Below are positions 33,995 through 44,019 of a stretch of DNA of 64,000 nucleotides, piece after piece (position 1 is the first letter of the stretch; every line of letters starts with the position of its first letter). The notes beneath the pieces were generated by a model. It did no database searches and had not been told where the DNA came from. It saw nothing but the letters and a program-made list of their open reading frames with translations. A program made the translations under genes and the position numbers. The DNA is taken from contig CAXXWT010000002.1 in NCBI GenBank assembly GCA_963674685.2, positions 1,178,001-1,242,000 on the forward strand. Direction: 5' to 3'. The DNA comes from G963674685 sp963674685 (GTDB taxonomy: Bacteria > Lernaellota > Lernaellaia > JACKCT01).

Positions 33995-35059
33995 ATGAGT
34001 AAGCGAATCGAGGACGCCGGGCGATTGATCGATGAATTTGGCGTCGACGCCGTCCTGGTCTGGAATCTGACCAACGTGCGTTATCTGTCCGGATTCACCG
34101 GCACGGAAGGCGCTTTGCTGCTCGGGGCCGACCGCCGTTTTTTCCTCAGCGACTCCCGGTACGAAACGCAGGCGAAAAAGCAGGTCGTGGATTTCGAATA
34201 TCGGATATCAAGCGACAAGATAAAAAACATTGTCGACGCCGTTCGGGAAACGGGGGCCGTAAGACTGGCCTATGAGGAGGAAACCCTGACCGTCGGGCAG
34301 TTGCAGCAGCTGGTGAAAGCTTTGCCCGAAACGGAATTCAAGCCCCTGGGCCTTGCCCTCGACAATCTGCGTTTGTGCAAAGACGCCGGCGAACTGGACA
34401 TCATGCGCGAAGCGGCGCTCATTTCCGAAAAGGGTTTTCAAAAAGCCCTGGAGGCGATAAAGCCCGGCGTCAGCGAAAAAGACGTCGCCATGGAACTGGA
34501 AATCGGAATGCTGCGAAACGGGGCCTCCGGCCCGTCCTTTGAGACCATCGTCGCGTCGGGACATCGCGGCGCGCTGCCTCACGGCGTGGCTTCGACGAAA
34601 CCGATTCAGGCCGGCGACATGATTGTCATCGACTTCGGCTGCGTGTTTATGGGATACTGTTCCGACCAGACCATGACGGTGATGTGCGGCGAGGCCGATA
34701 GCGAACAAGCCGGGATTTATGATATCGTTTATGAGGCTCAGGCAAGAGCGATCGAGGCCTTGAAGCCGGGAGTCAAATTAAAGGACGTGGACGCCGTGGC
34801 GAGAAGTATTATTTCCGACGCGGGCTACGGAGAATATTTCGGTCATGGACTGGGTCATGGCGTGGGCATGAATATTCATGAGGCGCCGCGGCTCAACGCC
34901 ACGAGCGACGCGGTCGCCGAAGTGGGAATGGTCGTCACGGTGGAACCGGGCATATATTTGCCGGGACGCTTCGGCGTTCGCCTGGAAGACACCATGGTGA
35001 TTACCGATAGCGGATCCGAGCGGATTACAAATCTCGACAAGAGCCTGATGCGGGTATGA
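33995..35059 (+). CDS. M24B aminopeptidase (Xaa-Pro type)
   Basis: A 354-residue creatinase-fold peptidase. The N-terminal domain (LVWNLTNVRYLSGFTGTEGALLL) and the catalytic domain are intact. Metal ligands lie in VIDFGCVFMGYCSDQT (two Asp), GHGLGHGVGMNIHEAPRL (His), VVTVEPGIYLPG (Glu) and VRLEDTMVI (Glu). It removes N-terminal residues before proline and is cytoplasmic. It resembles the Xaa-Pro aminopeptidase encoded beside aroQ in many bacteria. No key residue is missing. Confidence 0.93.
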   Translation: MSKRIEDAGRLIDEFGVDAVLVWNLTNVRYLSGFTGTEGALLLGADRRFFLSDSRYETQAKKQVVDFEYRISSDKIKNIVDAVRETGAVRLAYEEETLTVGQLQQLVKALPETEFKPLGLALDNLRLCKDAGELDIMREAALISEKGFQKALEAIKPGVSEKDVAMELEIGMLRNGASGPSFETIVASGHRGALPHGVASTKPIQAGDMIVIDFGCVFMGYCSDQTMTVMCGEADSEQAGIYDIVYEAQARAIEALKPGVKLKDVDAVARSIISDAGYGEYFGHGLGHGVGMNIHEAPRLNATSDAVAEVGMVVTVEPGIYLPGRFGVRLEDTMVITDSGSERITNLDKSLMRV

Positions 35060-35128
35060 GCGAATTTATTTCAAATATTTTTGCCGCGCAGTTTAGGATC
35101 GTCCGGAAGGCGATGACAGGGGGCGCTT

Positions 35129-38100
35129 ATGACGAAGGCTAAAAAGCCGAAAAAAGAATCTTTCTTTGCCAAACTCAAATCGATGACCTCTTCCGACAAG
35201 GACACCGAACTCGAGTCCTTGATCAAGGCCACGCAGGAAGATCCGAGCGATCTTCGGGCGCGGCTGAAGCTGGCGGACGCGTACCTGGCCCGCGAGGATA
35301 AATTAAACGCCCTCAACCAATACCTCGCCGTCGCCGAGGATTACTCATCGCGCCGCATCTATCCCAAAGCCGTCGCCGTTTACAAGCAGGCCCTGTCCAT
35401 CGATCCCAACATGATCAAGGTCTACATCAAACTCGCCGAGCAATATAAAAAACTCGGCCTCATGACCGAGGTGGTTTCCCAATATACGAAGGCCGCGACA
35501 ATCCACGAAAAAGCCGGGCGCATGAAAGAAGCCCTGGACGTTTTTCGCATGCTCATCGACCTCAACCCGGACAATCCCGTCGGACGCCTCAAGCTGGGCC
35601 AGCGTTATCTCAACGCGGGATTCGTCGATGAAGCCATCGGGGAATTTCTCAAAGCCGCGCAGGTGTTTGAAAAGCAGAATAAGCCCGACGAGCGGCGACG
35701 GCTTTTCGAAGGCCTCATGGATCGCGGGATCAACAATATAAAAATCGTGGCGCCGCTGCTGAAAATCTACCTGGACTCGGGCGACTATCAGCAGGTCATC
35801 AAAAGGGTGGAGTCGAGCAAAAAGGACTTCAGCGGAGCCGTTTCCATCCAGGAAATGTTCGCCGAAGCGGCAAGGTCCCTGGGTCAGAACGATCAGGCCG
35901 TCCAAGCTTTGCGCCAGGTCAGCGAACTGTACAAGAAGATCAACAGGTCCGACAAAGTCTGCGAAGCATGCGACCAGATTCTGAAAATCGATTCGGAAAA
36001 CGTATATGCCTCGGAGACGTTGGAAAATCTGCCGGAAGAGCCGGAACCGGTGGTCGAAATTCAGAAGGATGAAGGCCACGAAATCGAAATCGAGCTGGAC
36101 GAGGAATTCGACGTAGAGCCGGAATTCAACGAAATCGAGATCGGGGAAATTTCCGATCAGATTCCGGATGCGGTCGAAGAAAGTATGTGGGATGTCCCCG
36201 AGGAACATCGGGACAGCGCCGAGGAGTTGGACGACATCGAAGTGTTCGGCGATCAGGTCGAAGCTTCGGATTCGCCGGCGGATGAGGGGCCTGACGACGA
36301 ACCGTCTCCCGTCGACGAGGAAGGCGACGAGATGTCGCCCGTGGCGGACGAAGCCGATGTCGATGAATTAAGCCCTGTTTCCGCGGAAGACGAAGAAACT
36401 GCCGAAGAAGCAGTCGAAGAAGCAGTCGAAGCCGAGCCTGAGCCGGAACCGGAGCCGGAACCGGAACTCGACATTCCCGACGTCGATTTCGGATCATTAA
36501 ACGACGACGAAGCGCGAAATCATCTGGCGGAAATTAGACGACAGGCCGAGGAAATCGATTTGTATGACGATTTCATCGCCTACGTTGATGATCTGACCGA
36601 GACGCACGATTCGAGCCTTCCCGTTCTGGAAATTCAGCGGCAGCACGCCGACGTAAGGGGCGAAGTCGAGGCGAAAATCGCCCTCACGGGCAAAATGGCC
36701 GAAGCCGCCGGGGCCGCCGGAGACGCCGGACTGCGTGGGCGGTATTTGGAAGAGCTTGCCGAACTGGCCCCGGACGACATGGCCGTCGTCGAGCTTCTAG
36801 CCGCTTTCTATGAAGAAAACGATCCCGAAAAAGCGCTGCCGCTTTATGAAAAGCTTGCCGAAGACGCCACCGCTTCGGAAAACTACGAAACAACGGTTGA
36901 TTTCGTATCCAAAATTATCGAGGCCGATTCAGCGCGCCTGGACGCGCGGGAAGTCCTCGCCGACGCCCTCATCAAGCTCGACCGCAAAAAAGAGGCGATC
37001 GAGCAACTGCGCGTCATTGCGGGCCGATACGCCGCTGATGACCAAAATGAACTGGCCCTGCAGAATTACCGGCAAATTCTCACGCTTGATCAGGGCGATC
37101 TCGCGGCGCTGACGGCCGTCAAGGACGCGCATCTGGCCGCGAAAGAAAACGATCAGGCTCTCGCCATTCTTGCGCAACTCGGACGGTCGGCCCGAGACCG
37201 GGCTGACGATGACGCCCTGGAGCAAATCCTTCGGGAAATCCTCGCTGTCGATCCGGAAGACCTCGACGCCCTGGATCAGTACGCGCAGCTTTTGGAAAAA
37301 CTCGATCGCAAAGACGAGATGGTCGCCGTATTGGAAAAAGCCGGCGCCTTGCACCTGGCCGCCGCGGACAACGACAGCGCCGAAGCGACCTTCAATCTGA
37401 TCCTCGACGCCGCGCCCGATCACAGTGGCGCTATGGAATCCCTGGCCGATCTGTTCATCGAGTCGAAGCGAAACGACGAAGCCGTCGATGCGCTCATGAA
37501 GCTCGCGAAAGCGGCTGACAAGGCTGAGGACTATCCGGTCGCCGAAAAGCACCTGGCAACAATCCTGGATCTGGACAAGGGACATATCGACGCCCGGAAA
37601 ATGCATGCGGATATTTTGAATAAATCCGGCGACCTAGACAAAGCTCTCGATCAGTTTTTCCATCTGGCGGACACGCACCGTCAGGCCGGCGAAAACGATA
37701 AGGCCATATCCGCCCTGCGCGACGCCCTCGCCCTGGACGACGGAAACGAAAAGGTTCTCATGGCCCTAAAGGATCTTTTCATCACGACGGACCAGTCGGA
37801 CAAAGCCGTCGAGACACTTTTTAAGCTGGCTGATTCGGCCCGATCCCAAGGCAAAGACGACCGCGCCCTGGGCTTTTTGGGTGAAATCGCCGGCCTCGAT
37901 CCGAAGCACGTTCCTTCCCGCGAAACGATCATCGACATTCACAAAGCCGCCGGGAAACACGGAGCCGCCGCCGCCGAGCTGACGACGCTGTCGCAAATCA
38001 GGCAGGACGCGGGAGACGTCGAAGGGGCTCTGCGGGATCTTCAAAGCGCCATGGAGCTTCAGCCCGACGACACGCGGGCCCTCAGCCGCCTGAAAGACCT

Positions 38101-41100
38101 TTATCTTGCAAACGGACAAACGGACGAAGTCGTCGCCATCCTCATGACGAGGCTTACGGCCAAGAAGGAAACCGGAGACGAAGACGGCGCCCTCGATACC
38201 GCGGCTGAGATTATCGGCCTGGATGAAAGCCATCTCGACGCGCGAACCGTGCGCAAGGATCTGCTGCTCAAAAAGCAGGATGTCGCCGGCGCCGTCGGCG
38301 AGCTTCTTCAGATCGCCGACATCCACAAGAAAGCCGAACGCGGCGACGACGCCGAAAAGGCGATCCTGGAAGCCGTGGGAATCGATCACGACAACTTCGA
38401 AACGCGCCGCCGTCTGATCGACTTTTATAAAGACGCCGATCGCGCCGAAGACGCCGTCGCCTCCTTGAACAACGCCCTGGCGATCGCCGCTGCGGCGAAA
38501 AAGGACGAATTGGCTGTACGTCTGGCAGAGGAAATCCTAGAACTCGAAGGCAAAAACATCGACGCCCTCAAAGCCCTGGCCGATCTGCATGAAAAGGGCG
38601 GAGACACGGACAAGGCCCTTGAAAAACTGCGCGAGCTTTCCGAAATCTCCCTGGCCGCCGACGAATTCGAGAACGCCGCGTCGTTTTTAGGCCGTGCGGC
38701 GAATTTGGCGCCCGCGAACATCGAAGTGCGCGAAAGCCTGTTGGATATCTCGCGCCGGACGAAAAACAAGGAAGAAGAAATCAGACAGCTCTTGGAGCTC
38801 GGCCCGCTGTACGAACAGGCCGGGCGCCTGGAAGACGCGCTGATGACCACCGTGACCGTCCTGGATCTGGAACCCAACCTGGGCGACGTCCTGGACAGGC
38901 AGGTCGAACTCTACAAGAAAACCGGCAGCGCCGCGCAGGCGATTCCGGTCCTGTTCAAAATCGCCGACATGGCCCTGGAGCATGATGACGCGACACGGGC
39001 CGCGGAAGCTCTGGAAGAGGCGCTGTCCATCGACGAAGCGAACGCCGACGCTCTTATGAAGCTTCTGGAAATTCACGAAAAATCCGGAGATGCGGCCAAA
39101 GCCTCCGATTGCCTCATCCGACTGGCCGACCTGCGCGAGAATGCGGGCGAATTCGACCGGGCCTTGGAATATGTCCGAAGAATTCAGGAAATGAAGCCGG
39201 ACGACATCGATGCCGCGCAAAAAGCCCTGAACCTTCTCGATGCCGCCGGCAAGGAGGATGAATTCGTCGCCGAACTGCTGGCTATCCTCGGTCTTTACAA
39301 AGCCAAAGGCATGGAGGCGGAAGCTGTCGAGACCGCCCGGCGCGCCATCGCCATGCGTCCCGAAGACGGCGCGGCTCACGATTCCCTGATGTCTCTTTAT
39401 CTCGAAGCTTCGGACAAGGCCGCGGCCGCGGATGAAGCCATCCGCTTCGCCAGGATTCTGGCCGGCGCAAATGACTACGAGGGCGCGGCGAAAGTCCTCA
39501 ACGAAGCCCTCGACGCCGAACTGGCCGTTGATTCGATCATGGACCAACTTTTCGACTTCTATTCTCATTTCGAGGACCGCGGTCAATCGATTCAGGGACT
39601 TCTGCAACTCGCCGGCAAAGCCCGCTCGGCGGATAAACATGATCTTGAGGAGATGTCGCTCGAGTTCGTCATCGAACTCGATCCGGCGAACGCGGACGCC
39701 AACAACGGACTGAAGCGGATTTACGGCGAAGGCGGCCGGACGCAAGAAGCCGTCGATCTCATGCTGGCCTTTGCCCGGGTATTGCAGGAAGCCGGGGACC
39801 AAGAAAAACGGATCGAGGCGCTGATCGAGGTCGTGGAACTCGACGACGGCAACATCACCGCCTTAATCGAGCTCAAACAGGCGGCTGTTGACGACAACGA
39901 CGCCGAGCAGGCTCTCGAATATATGAACAGACTGGCCGCCGTGTACGCCCAAAGCGGCCGGGACGACGACGTCGAGGCGATTCTCAGGGAAGTGACGCAA
40001 CTCGACGCGGGCAATGCCGACGCATGGCGCAAACTGGCCGACCACTATAAAAAGCACGACCGTCGGCAAGACGCCCTGGACGCGCTTCAAAACGCTCTGG
40101 CGACTCTGGCCGACACGCTGGCGGAAGAGGAGCTGGAATCCTTCGCCCGCGACATCATCGCCATCGATCCCGACAACCTTGACGCCTGGCGCGCCCTGAA
40201 AAATCTCCATCTTGCCAGGGACGACAAAAAGCAGGCCATGGAGGCGGCGTTTACGATCGCCGGCATCTGCGAAAAATCCGGCGACTTTGCCGACGCCCAA
40301 AATGCCTGGCGGGATATCCTGAAAATCGACGAAGATCATGAAGGCGCCCGCAGGAGCCTCGCCAAAGGCCTGGCCGGCGCCGGAAAGACGGACGAGGCCG
40401 CAAGCGAACTGATGATCCTGGCCGACCGTTTCATGAAAGACGAACAGTACGACAAGGCCGCCCTGGCCCTGCGGGAAATCGTGGATCTCGACAAGCTCAA
40501 GGACGAGGCCCTGTCCATGATGAAGGTCGCCTACGAGGCGCAGGGGCAACACGACAAGCGCATCGAGGTCACCGGGCAGCTGGTCGAAATGAAGATCGCA
40601 TCGGGCGATCTGGGGGATGCGGAAAGAAATCTGCGCGAACTTCTGGAAATGCAACCCGACGAAATCGCCGTCAAGGAAAAACTCGCCGGGGTCTTGGCCG
40701 ACCAGGATAAAGTCTCCGAGGCGACCGAGGAGTATTTTGCACTGGCCGACGGCGCGGCGCGAAGCGACGACAGGCAGGCCGAACGGCAATACCTGGACAA
40801 GATCGCGTACCACGATCCGGATAATGAAAAAGCCCACGAGAGGCTTTTGGCCTGGTGTGAAACGGAAGGAAACGACGAAGGACGTTTGAACGCCATCGAT
40901 CACCTGCTGCGCATCTATGAGGACGGCAATCGCGTCGAAGAGCGGGAAGCCCTTTTCCACAAACGCCTGATGATCGATCCCAGGGATGCCGACACGCAAA
41001 ACGCCCTGGCCACCCTTTACGTCGATACCGGGCAGACGGACAAAGCCTCGCTGCTTCTGTTCACGCTTTCCGACGATTTCGGCGCTGAAGGCGACTTCGA

Positions 41101-42736
41101 CGTCGCTTCACAGCTCCTTGAAAAAATCACTCAAATGGATCCCCGCAACGAAGAAGCGCATCGAAAGCTCGTCGATATGTTCCTGAAACGGGATTTGCCC
41201 GAAGACGCCGTCAAAGAGCTTTGCTCCCTGGCGCAGCTATGCGTCGACAACGGACGCCCCGTCGACGCCGACAAACATATTGATCGGGGACTCGAACTTG
41301 ATCCCAATAACGCAACCCTGACGGAATTGAAAGAGCGCATCGCCGGTCGAATCGCCGAGTCCGCCGAAAGAATCGGCAAACTCATGGCTCAGGCCGATGC
41401 GGCGAGCGCCGCCGGACAAAACGATGAGGCCAAGTCGCTGCTGGGGCGTGTTCTCGAGCTTGATCCTTCCAACGCCGAGGCGACCCGGCGAATCAACGAT
41501 CTTTATTACCGCGAGGATGCCGTCGGCAAATCCGACGCCGGCGAGTTTTTCGAGGACGTGAAGGCCGAATACCGGGAAGAAGGCGACGTCGACATCGAGT
41601 GGGCCGATCAGAGCGAAGAGCCCGCGACGGCGGCCGAGGAATTCGGTGTTGAAGCCGAAGGGCAAACGGAATTCGCCGAAGAAGCCGCGGAAGAAGCGGC
41701 AGAGGACGATGTCGATCTTCTGGAGCAGGTGCCCGAAGAAGAGGTTTCCGGCCAAGAGGCCGAATCGGAAGAAGCCGCTTTCGAGGAAGCCGTGGAGGAA
41801 GCGGAATTGCCCGAAGCCGCGGATCAAGCGCCTTTCGAGGATGAAGTTTCCGATATGCCCCCCGCGGATGAAGAGGATATCGACCTGTTCGACGAAGCAG
41901 GAGAGACCGCCGGCGAACCGGAAATCGCCGCGGAACCCGAAGACATTTTCGAAACCGAATCGCAGGCCCCTTCCGACCTCGAAGAAATTGATCTGTTCGG
42001 CGAAGCCGGCGAAGAGCCCGCGCTTGATGAGACCATTGACGAAAGCCCGGCGGAAGATTCGGCGGACCTTGAAATGCCCGCCGAGGAGCCCGAGACCATC
42101 GAAACCGCCGAAGATCATGAGCCGGCGGCGTCCGATGCGCAGTATGCCGTGGACGGCATGCTCGACGATATTTTCGGACCGTCCGCCGGAGAAGGGGCGG
42201 CAAGCTCCGACGCCCTGGACGGCCTCATCGGCGATATCGGCGGCGGCGAATCCGTGATTACCGGTGAAAGCTTCGACGGCCTTGTCGGCGAATTCAGAGG
42301 AATGGTGGTCACGGAAGACACACAGGACGCCGAAGCTCATTTCTCACTCGGCATCGCCTTCCGCGAAATGGATCAGATCGAAGACGCCGTGGTGGAATTT
42401 GAGAAAGCTCTGGCTCTTGGCGACCCGGAAAAGGAAGCGCAGATCGCCGAACAACTGGCCCAGTGTTACATGGAACAGGAAAACTGGAGTCAGGCCGCGC
42501 CATATCTCGAAATGGCCCTGGATGTGGAAGATCACGGCCTTTCCGAACGGGAAAGACTCGACTGCATGGTCGACCTGGGAGAAACATACGAAAAACTGGG
42601 ACAGTACAGAAAAGCGGTCAATGTCTTTAAGGAAGTCGACGAGCTGAACGCCGATTATCGCGGCGTCCGCGAAAAGGTCCGGGAACTGGCCGACAAACCC
42701 GACGGAAATCCGGACGACAATATCGGCTTCATGTAA
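35129..42736 (+). CDS. Giant cytoplasmic TPR protein (2535 residues)
   Basis: There is no signal peptide; the N-terminus is basic (MTKAKKPKKESFFAKLK). A first TPR block covers about 25-290. An acidic linker with a Glu-Pro run (EPEPEPEPEPE) spans about 300-450. A very long TPR array runs from about 480 to 2110, with a unit of roughly 70 residues made of two helical hairpins (for instance AVETLFKLADSARSQGKDDRALGFL). A second Glu/Asp/Ala-rich linker spans about 2120-2370, and a final TPR block of about 140 residues closes it. It is probably a large assembly scaffold. GGGGG precedes the ATG. It follows the aroQ-peptidase pair by about 70 bases. The exact family is unknown to me. Confidence 0.88.
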   Translation: MTKAKKPKKESFFAKLKSMTSSDKDTELESLIKATQEDPSDLRARLKLADAYLAREDKLNALNQYLAVAEDYSSRRIYPKAVAVYKQALSIDPNMIKVYIKLAEQYKKLGLMTEVVSQYTKAATIHEKAGRMKEALDVFRMLIDLNPDNPVGRLKLGQRYLNAGFVDEAIGEFLKAAQVFEKQNKPDERRRLFEGLMDRGINNIKIVAPLLKIYLDSGDYQQVIKRVESSKKDFSGAVSIQEMFAEAARSLGQNDQAVQALRQVSELYKKINRSDKVCEACDQILKIDSENVYASETLENLPEEPEPVVEIQKDEGHEIEIELDEEFDVEPEFNEIEIGEISDQIPDAVEESMWDVPEEHRDSAEELDDIEVFGDQVEASDSPADEGPDDEPSPVDEEGDEMSPVADEADVDELSPVSAEDEETAEEAVEEAVEAEPEPEPEPEPELDIPDVDFGSLNDDEARNHLAEIRRQAEEIDLYDDFIAYVDDLTETHDSSLPVLEIQRQHADVRGEVEAKIALTGKMAEAAGAAGDAGLRGRYLEELAELAPDDMAVVELLAAFYEENDPEKALPLYEKLAEDATASENYETTVDFVSKIIEADSARLDAREVLADALIKLDRKKEAIEQLRVIAGRYAADDQNELALQNYRQILTLDQGDLAALTAVKDAHLAAKENDQALAILAQLGRSARDRADDDALEQILREILAVDPEDLDALDQYAQLLEKLDRKDEMVAVLEKAGALHLAAADNDSAEATFNLILDAAPDHSGAMESLADLFIESKRNDEAVDALMKLAKAADKAEDYPVAEKHLATILDLDKGHIDARKMHADILNKSGDLDKALDQFFHLADTHRQAGENDKAISALRDALALDDGNEKVLMALKDLFITTDQSDKAVETLFKLADSARSQGKDDRALGFLGEIAGLDPKHVPSRETIIDIHKAAGKHGAAAAELTTLSQIRQDAGDVEGALRDLQSAMELQPDDTRALSRLKDLYLANGQTDEVVAILMTRLTAKKETGDEDGALDTAAEIIGLDESHLDARTVRKDLLLKKQDVAGAVGELLQIADIHKKAERGDDAEKAILEAVGIDHDNFETRRRLIDFYKDADRAEDAVASLNNALAIAAAAKKDELAVRLAEEILELEGKNIDALKALADLHEKGGDTDKALEKLRELSEISLAADEFENAASFLGRAANLAPANIEVRESLLDISRRTKNKEEEIRQLLELGPLYEQAGRLEDALMTTVTVLDLEPNLGDVLDRQVELYKKTGSAAQAIPVLFKIADMALEHDDATRAAEALEEALSIDEANADALMKLLEIHEKSGDAAKASDCLIRLADLRENAGEFDRALEYVRRIQEMKPDDIDAAQKALNLLDAAGKEDEFVAELLAILGLYKAKGMEAEAVETARRAIAMRPEDGAAHDSLMSLYLEASDKAAAADEAIRFARILAGANDYEGAAKVLNEALDAELAVDSIMDQLFDFYSHFEDRGQSIQGLLQLAGKARSADKHDLEEMSLEFVIELDPANADANNGLKRIYGEGGRTQEAVDLMLAFARVLQEAGDQEKRIEALIEVVELDDGNITALIELKQAAVDDNDAEQALEYMNRLAAVYAQSGRDDDVEAILREVTQLDAGNADAWRKLADHYKKHDRRQDALDALQNALATLADTLAEEELESFARDIIAIDPDNLDAWRALKNLHLARDDKKQAMEAAFTIAGICEKSGDFADAQNAWRDILKIDEDHEGARRSLAKGLAGAGKTDEAASELMILADRFMKDEQYDKAALALREIVDLDKLKDEALSMMKVAYEAQGQHDKRIEVTGQLVEMKIASGDLGDAERNLRELLEMQPDEIAVKEKLAGVLADQDKVSEATEEYFALADGAARSDDRQAERQYLDKIAYHDPDNEKAHERLLAWCETEGNDEGRLNAIDHLLRIYEDGNRVEEREALFHKRLMIDPRDADTQNALATLYVDTGQTDKASLLLFTLSDDFGAEGDFDVASQLLEKITQMDPRNEEAHRKLVDMFLKRDLPEDAVKELCSLAQLCVDNGRPVDADKHIDRGLELDPNNATLTELKERIAGRIAESAERIGKLMAQADAASAAGQNDEAKSLLGRVLELDPSNAEATRRINDLYYREDAVGKSDAGEFFEDVKAEYREEGDVDIEWADQSEEPATAAEEFGVEAEGQTEFAEEAAEEAAEDDVDLLEQVPEEEVSGQEAESEEAAFEEAVEEAELPEAADQAPFEDEVSDMPPADEEDIDLFDEAGETAGEPEIAAEPEDIFETESQAPSDLEEIDLFGEAGEEPALDETIDESPAEDSADLEMPAEEPETIETAEDHEPAASDAQYAVDGMLDDIFGPSAGEGAASSDALDGLIGDIGGGESVITGESFDGLVGEFRGMVVTEDTQDAEAHFSLGIAFREMDQIEDAVVEFEKALALGDPEKEAQIAEQLAQCYMEQENWSQAAPYLEMALDVEDHGLSERERLDCMVDLGETYEKLGQYRKAVNVFKEVDELNADYRGVREKVRELADKPDGNPDDNIGFM

Positions 42737-42746
42737 GATTTCGACT

Positions 42747-42762
42747 CCGCAAGCGCATGCGG
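42747..42762. terminator. Weak hairpin between convergent genes
   Basis: CCGCA pairs with TGCGG over a six-base loop, a few bases after the giant TPR stop. There is no T-run, so termination is possible but weak. The 112-base gap to the convergent lipoprotein gene shows nothing else. Confidence 0.25.
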
Positions 42763-42848
42763 CTGGAGGGAGAATAGCTCGTAGTTCCTGCCGGATAGAC
42801 ATCCGCAGTAGAAAGCTGGTGAGAAATGCGGGTTAATTACCCGAGCCA

Positions 42849-43211
42849 TCAATCCAGCTCGCATTGGTCTTCCAGGCATTCTTTCGCCGCCGGGCAATCT
42901 TCGGATTCGTCGCCGCATTCCACGATGCAGATAACGACGGCGGCTTCGCAATGATTCGACATGACGTTGTAGGAAATGGGATCGCCGTTCTCGTCATAAA
43001 ACTGCGCCCCGCACTCGAAGTACAGGTATTCCAGAGTATCCAGGCAGTCCCTGTAGTCCGGATCTTCCGCGTCGTCGTCGACTGAATCGTCGTCGGACAC
43101 CCATCGCCCGCCGTCGTCGTCATCATCGCCGCACGACGCCTGAAAGACCGGGATGCCGGCCAAACATGCAAGGATCGGAATCAGCGGCAAGAATTGAAAA
43201 GCACGCTTCAT
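42849..43211 (-). CDS. Small Asp-rich, Cys-rich lipoprotein
   Basis: The frame extends further upstream, but the Met at 43211 starts a clear lipoprotein signal peptide (MKRAFQFLPLIPILACLAG, lipobox FQASC) and overlaps the stop of the preceding gene (ATGA). After the lipobox Cys comes an Asp run, then about 80 residues with six or more Cys (DCLDTLEYLYFECG, NHCEAAVVICIVECGDESEDCPAAKECLEDQCELD), probably disulfide-bonded. No known family. It is translationally coupled to a phosphatidyltransferase. The short Asp tract links it to the other Asp-stalk surface proteins in this window. Confidence 0.7.
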   Translation of the reverse strand: MKRAFQFLPLIPILACLAGIPVFQASCGDDDDDGGRWVSDDDSVDDDAEDPDYRDCLDTLEYLYFECGAQFYDENGDPISYNVMSNHCEAAVVICIVECGDESEDCPAAKECLEDQCELD

Positions 43212-43915
43212 TTTAGCGCCCTTGCCACGCGAAGAAATCCGAAAAATGCCGACACGCCCATATAAACCGTCGCCACGGCCATCACCGGGGAAACAAGTTT
43301 CAGGCCCGTCAACCACCAGACGACCAGCAGGACATAGATCGTATACTTGGTCTTCACCACGTAAGCGTAACGAATGCCAAGCAGATTTTGCGCCACGGCG
43401 AAAATGGAAAGATAGAGATAAGTAATGACGTACGTGGCGCCGAGAAACCAAGGGATCTGCCCGAAAAATGACGCCGTGATGATCACGACCACCATGCCGG
43501 TGACGTCATTGGTCATGTCCATAAGCGCGCCGTGGGCCGATCCTTTCGAGCCTTCAAGCCGCGCCATGGGGCCGTCCAGCCCGTCGAGCAGGATATGCAG
43601 GATCAGCACGCCAAAGGCCAGGCCGTATTGCCTGGCGCCGTACATCAGCGGAAAACCTATAAGAATGACAAAAAAACTCGCCCCGGTCAGGTGATCGGCC
43701 TTGACGCCCAGGCGATGCAGCGGACCGAGAAAAGGTCCGAACAGGCTATAGCGAAAGGCGCTCATAGCCCGGAAGTAGGGCCTTTCCGCCCAGCCGAAAT
43801 AGTTCCACCGCTCATCGGAGGAGATTTCATCCTGCTCCGGGATTTGATTTTCAGCGGTGTTGTCGGATGGGTTTTCCTTCATATCGTCCATATAACCATG
43901 ATGCCGATTTTTCAT
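43208..43915 (-). CDS. CDP-alcohol phosphatidyltransferase
   Basis: A 235-residue integral membrane enzyme with about six hydrophobic segments. It carries the family signature DGLDGPMAR followed at the right spacing by G, D and D (GALMDMTND), the metal- and CDP-binding residues. Members join CDP-diacylglycerol or another CDP-alcohol to a second alcohol (inositol, glycerol-phosphate, serine and others). The acceptor cannot be read from the sequence. The first ~40 residues are hydrophilic and acidic; Met codons at residues 9 and 12 are alternative starts. It is co-transcribed with the small lipoprotein and divergent from a glycosyltransferase. Confidence 0.85.
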   Translation of the reverse strand: MKNRHHGYMDDMKENPSDNTAENQIPEQDEISSDERWNYFGWAERPYFRAMSAFRYSLFGPFLGPLHRLGVKADHLTGASFFVILIGFPLMYGARQYGLAFGVLILHILLDGLDGPMARLEGSKGSAHGALMDMTNDVTGMVVVIITASFFGQIPWFLGATYVITYLYLSIFAVAQNLLGIRYAYVVKTKYTIYVLLVVWWLTGLKLVSPVMAVATVYMGVSAFFGFLRVARALK

Positions 43916-44019
43916 CGCTTTGCATAGACTTTTGGGCCTTTGAGTTTTTTTTCGATTTCCACTAGGCTTTGTTGACCCATTTGACGTTCTTGAGCTAGCC
44001 GCCGCTACAGGTATGCCAC

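Noticed and set aside
43212..43451. N-terminal 80 residues of the small lipoprotein frame
   Set aside because: They lie inside the phosphatidyltransferase gene. The Met at 43211 gives a clean signal peptide and an ATGA overlap.
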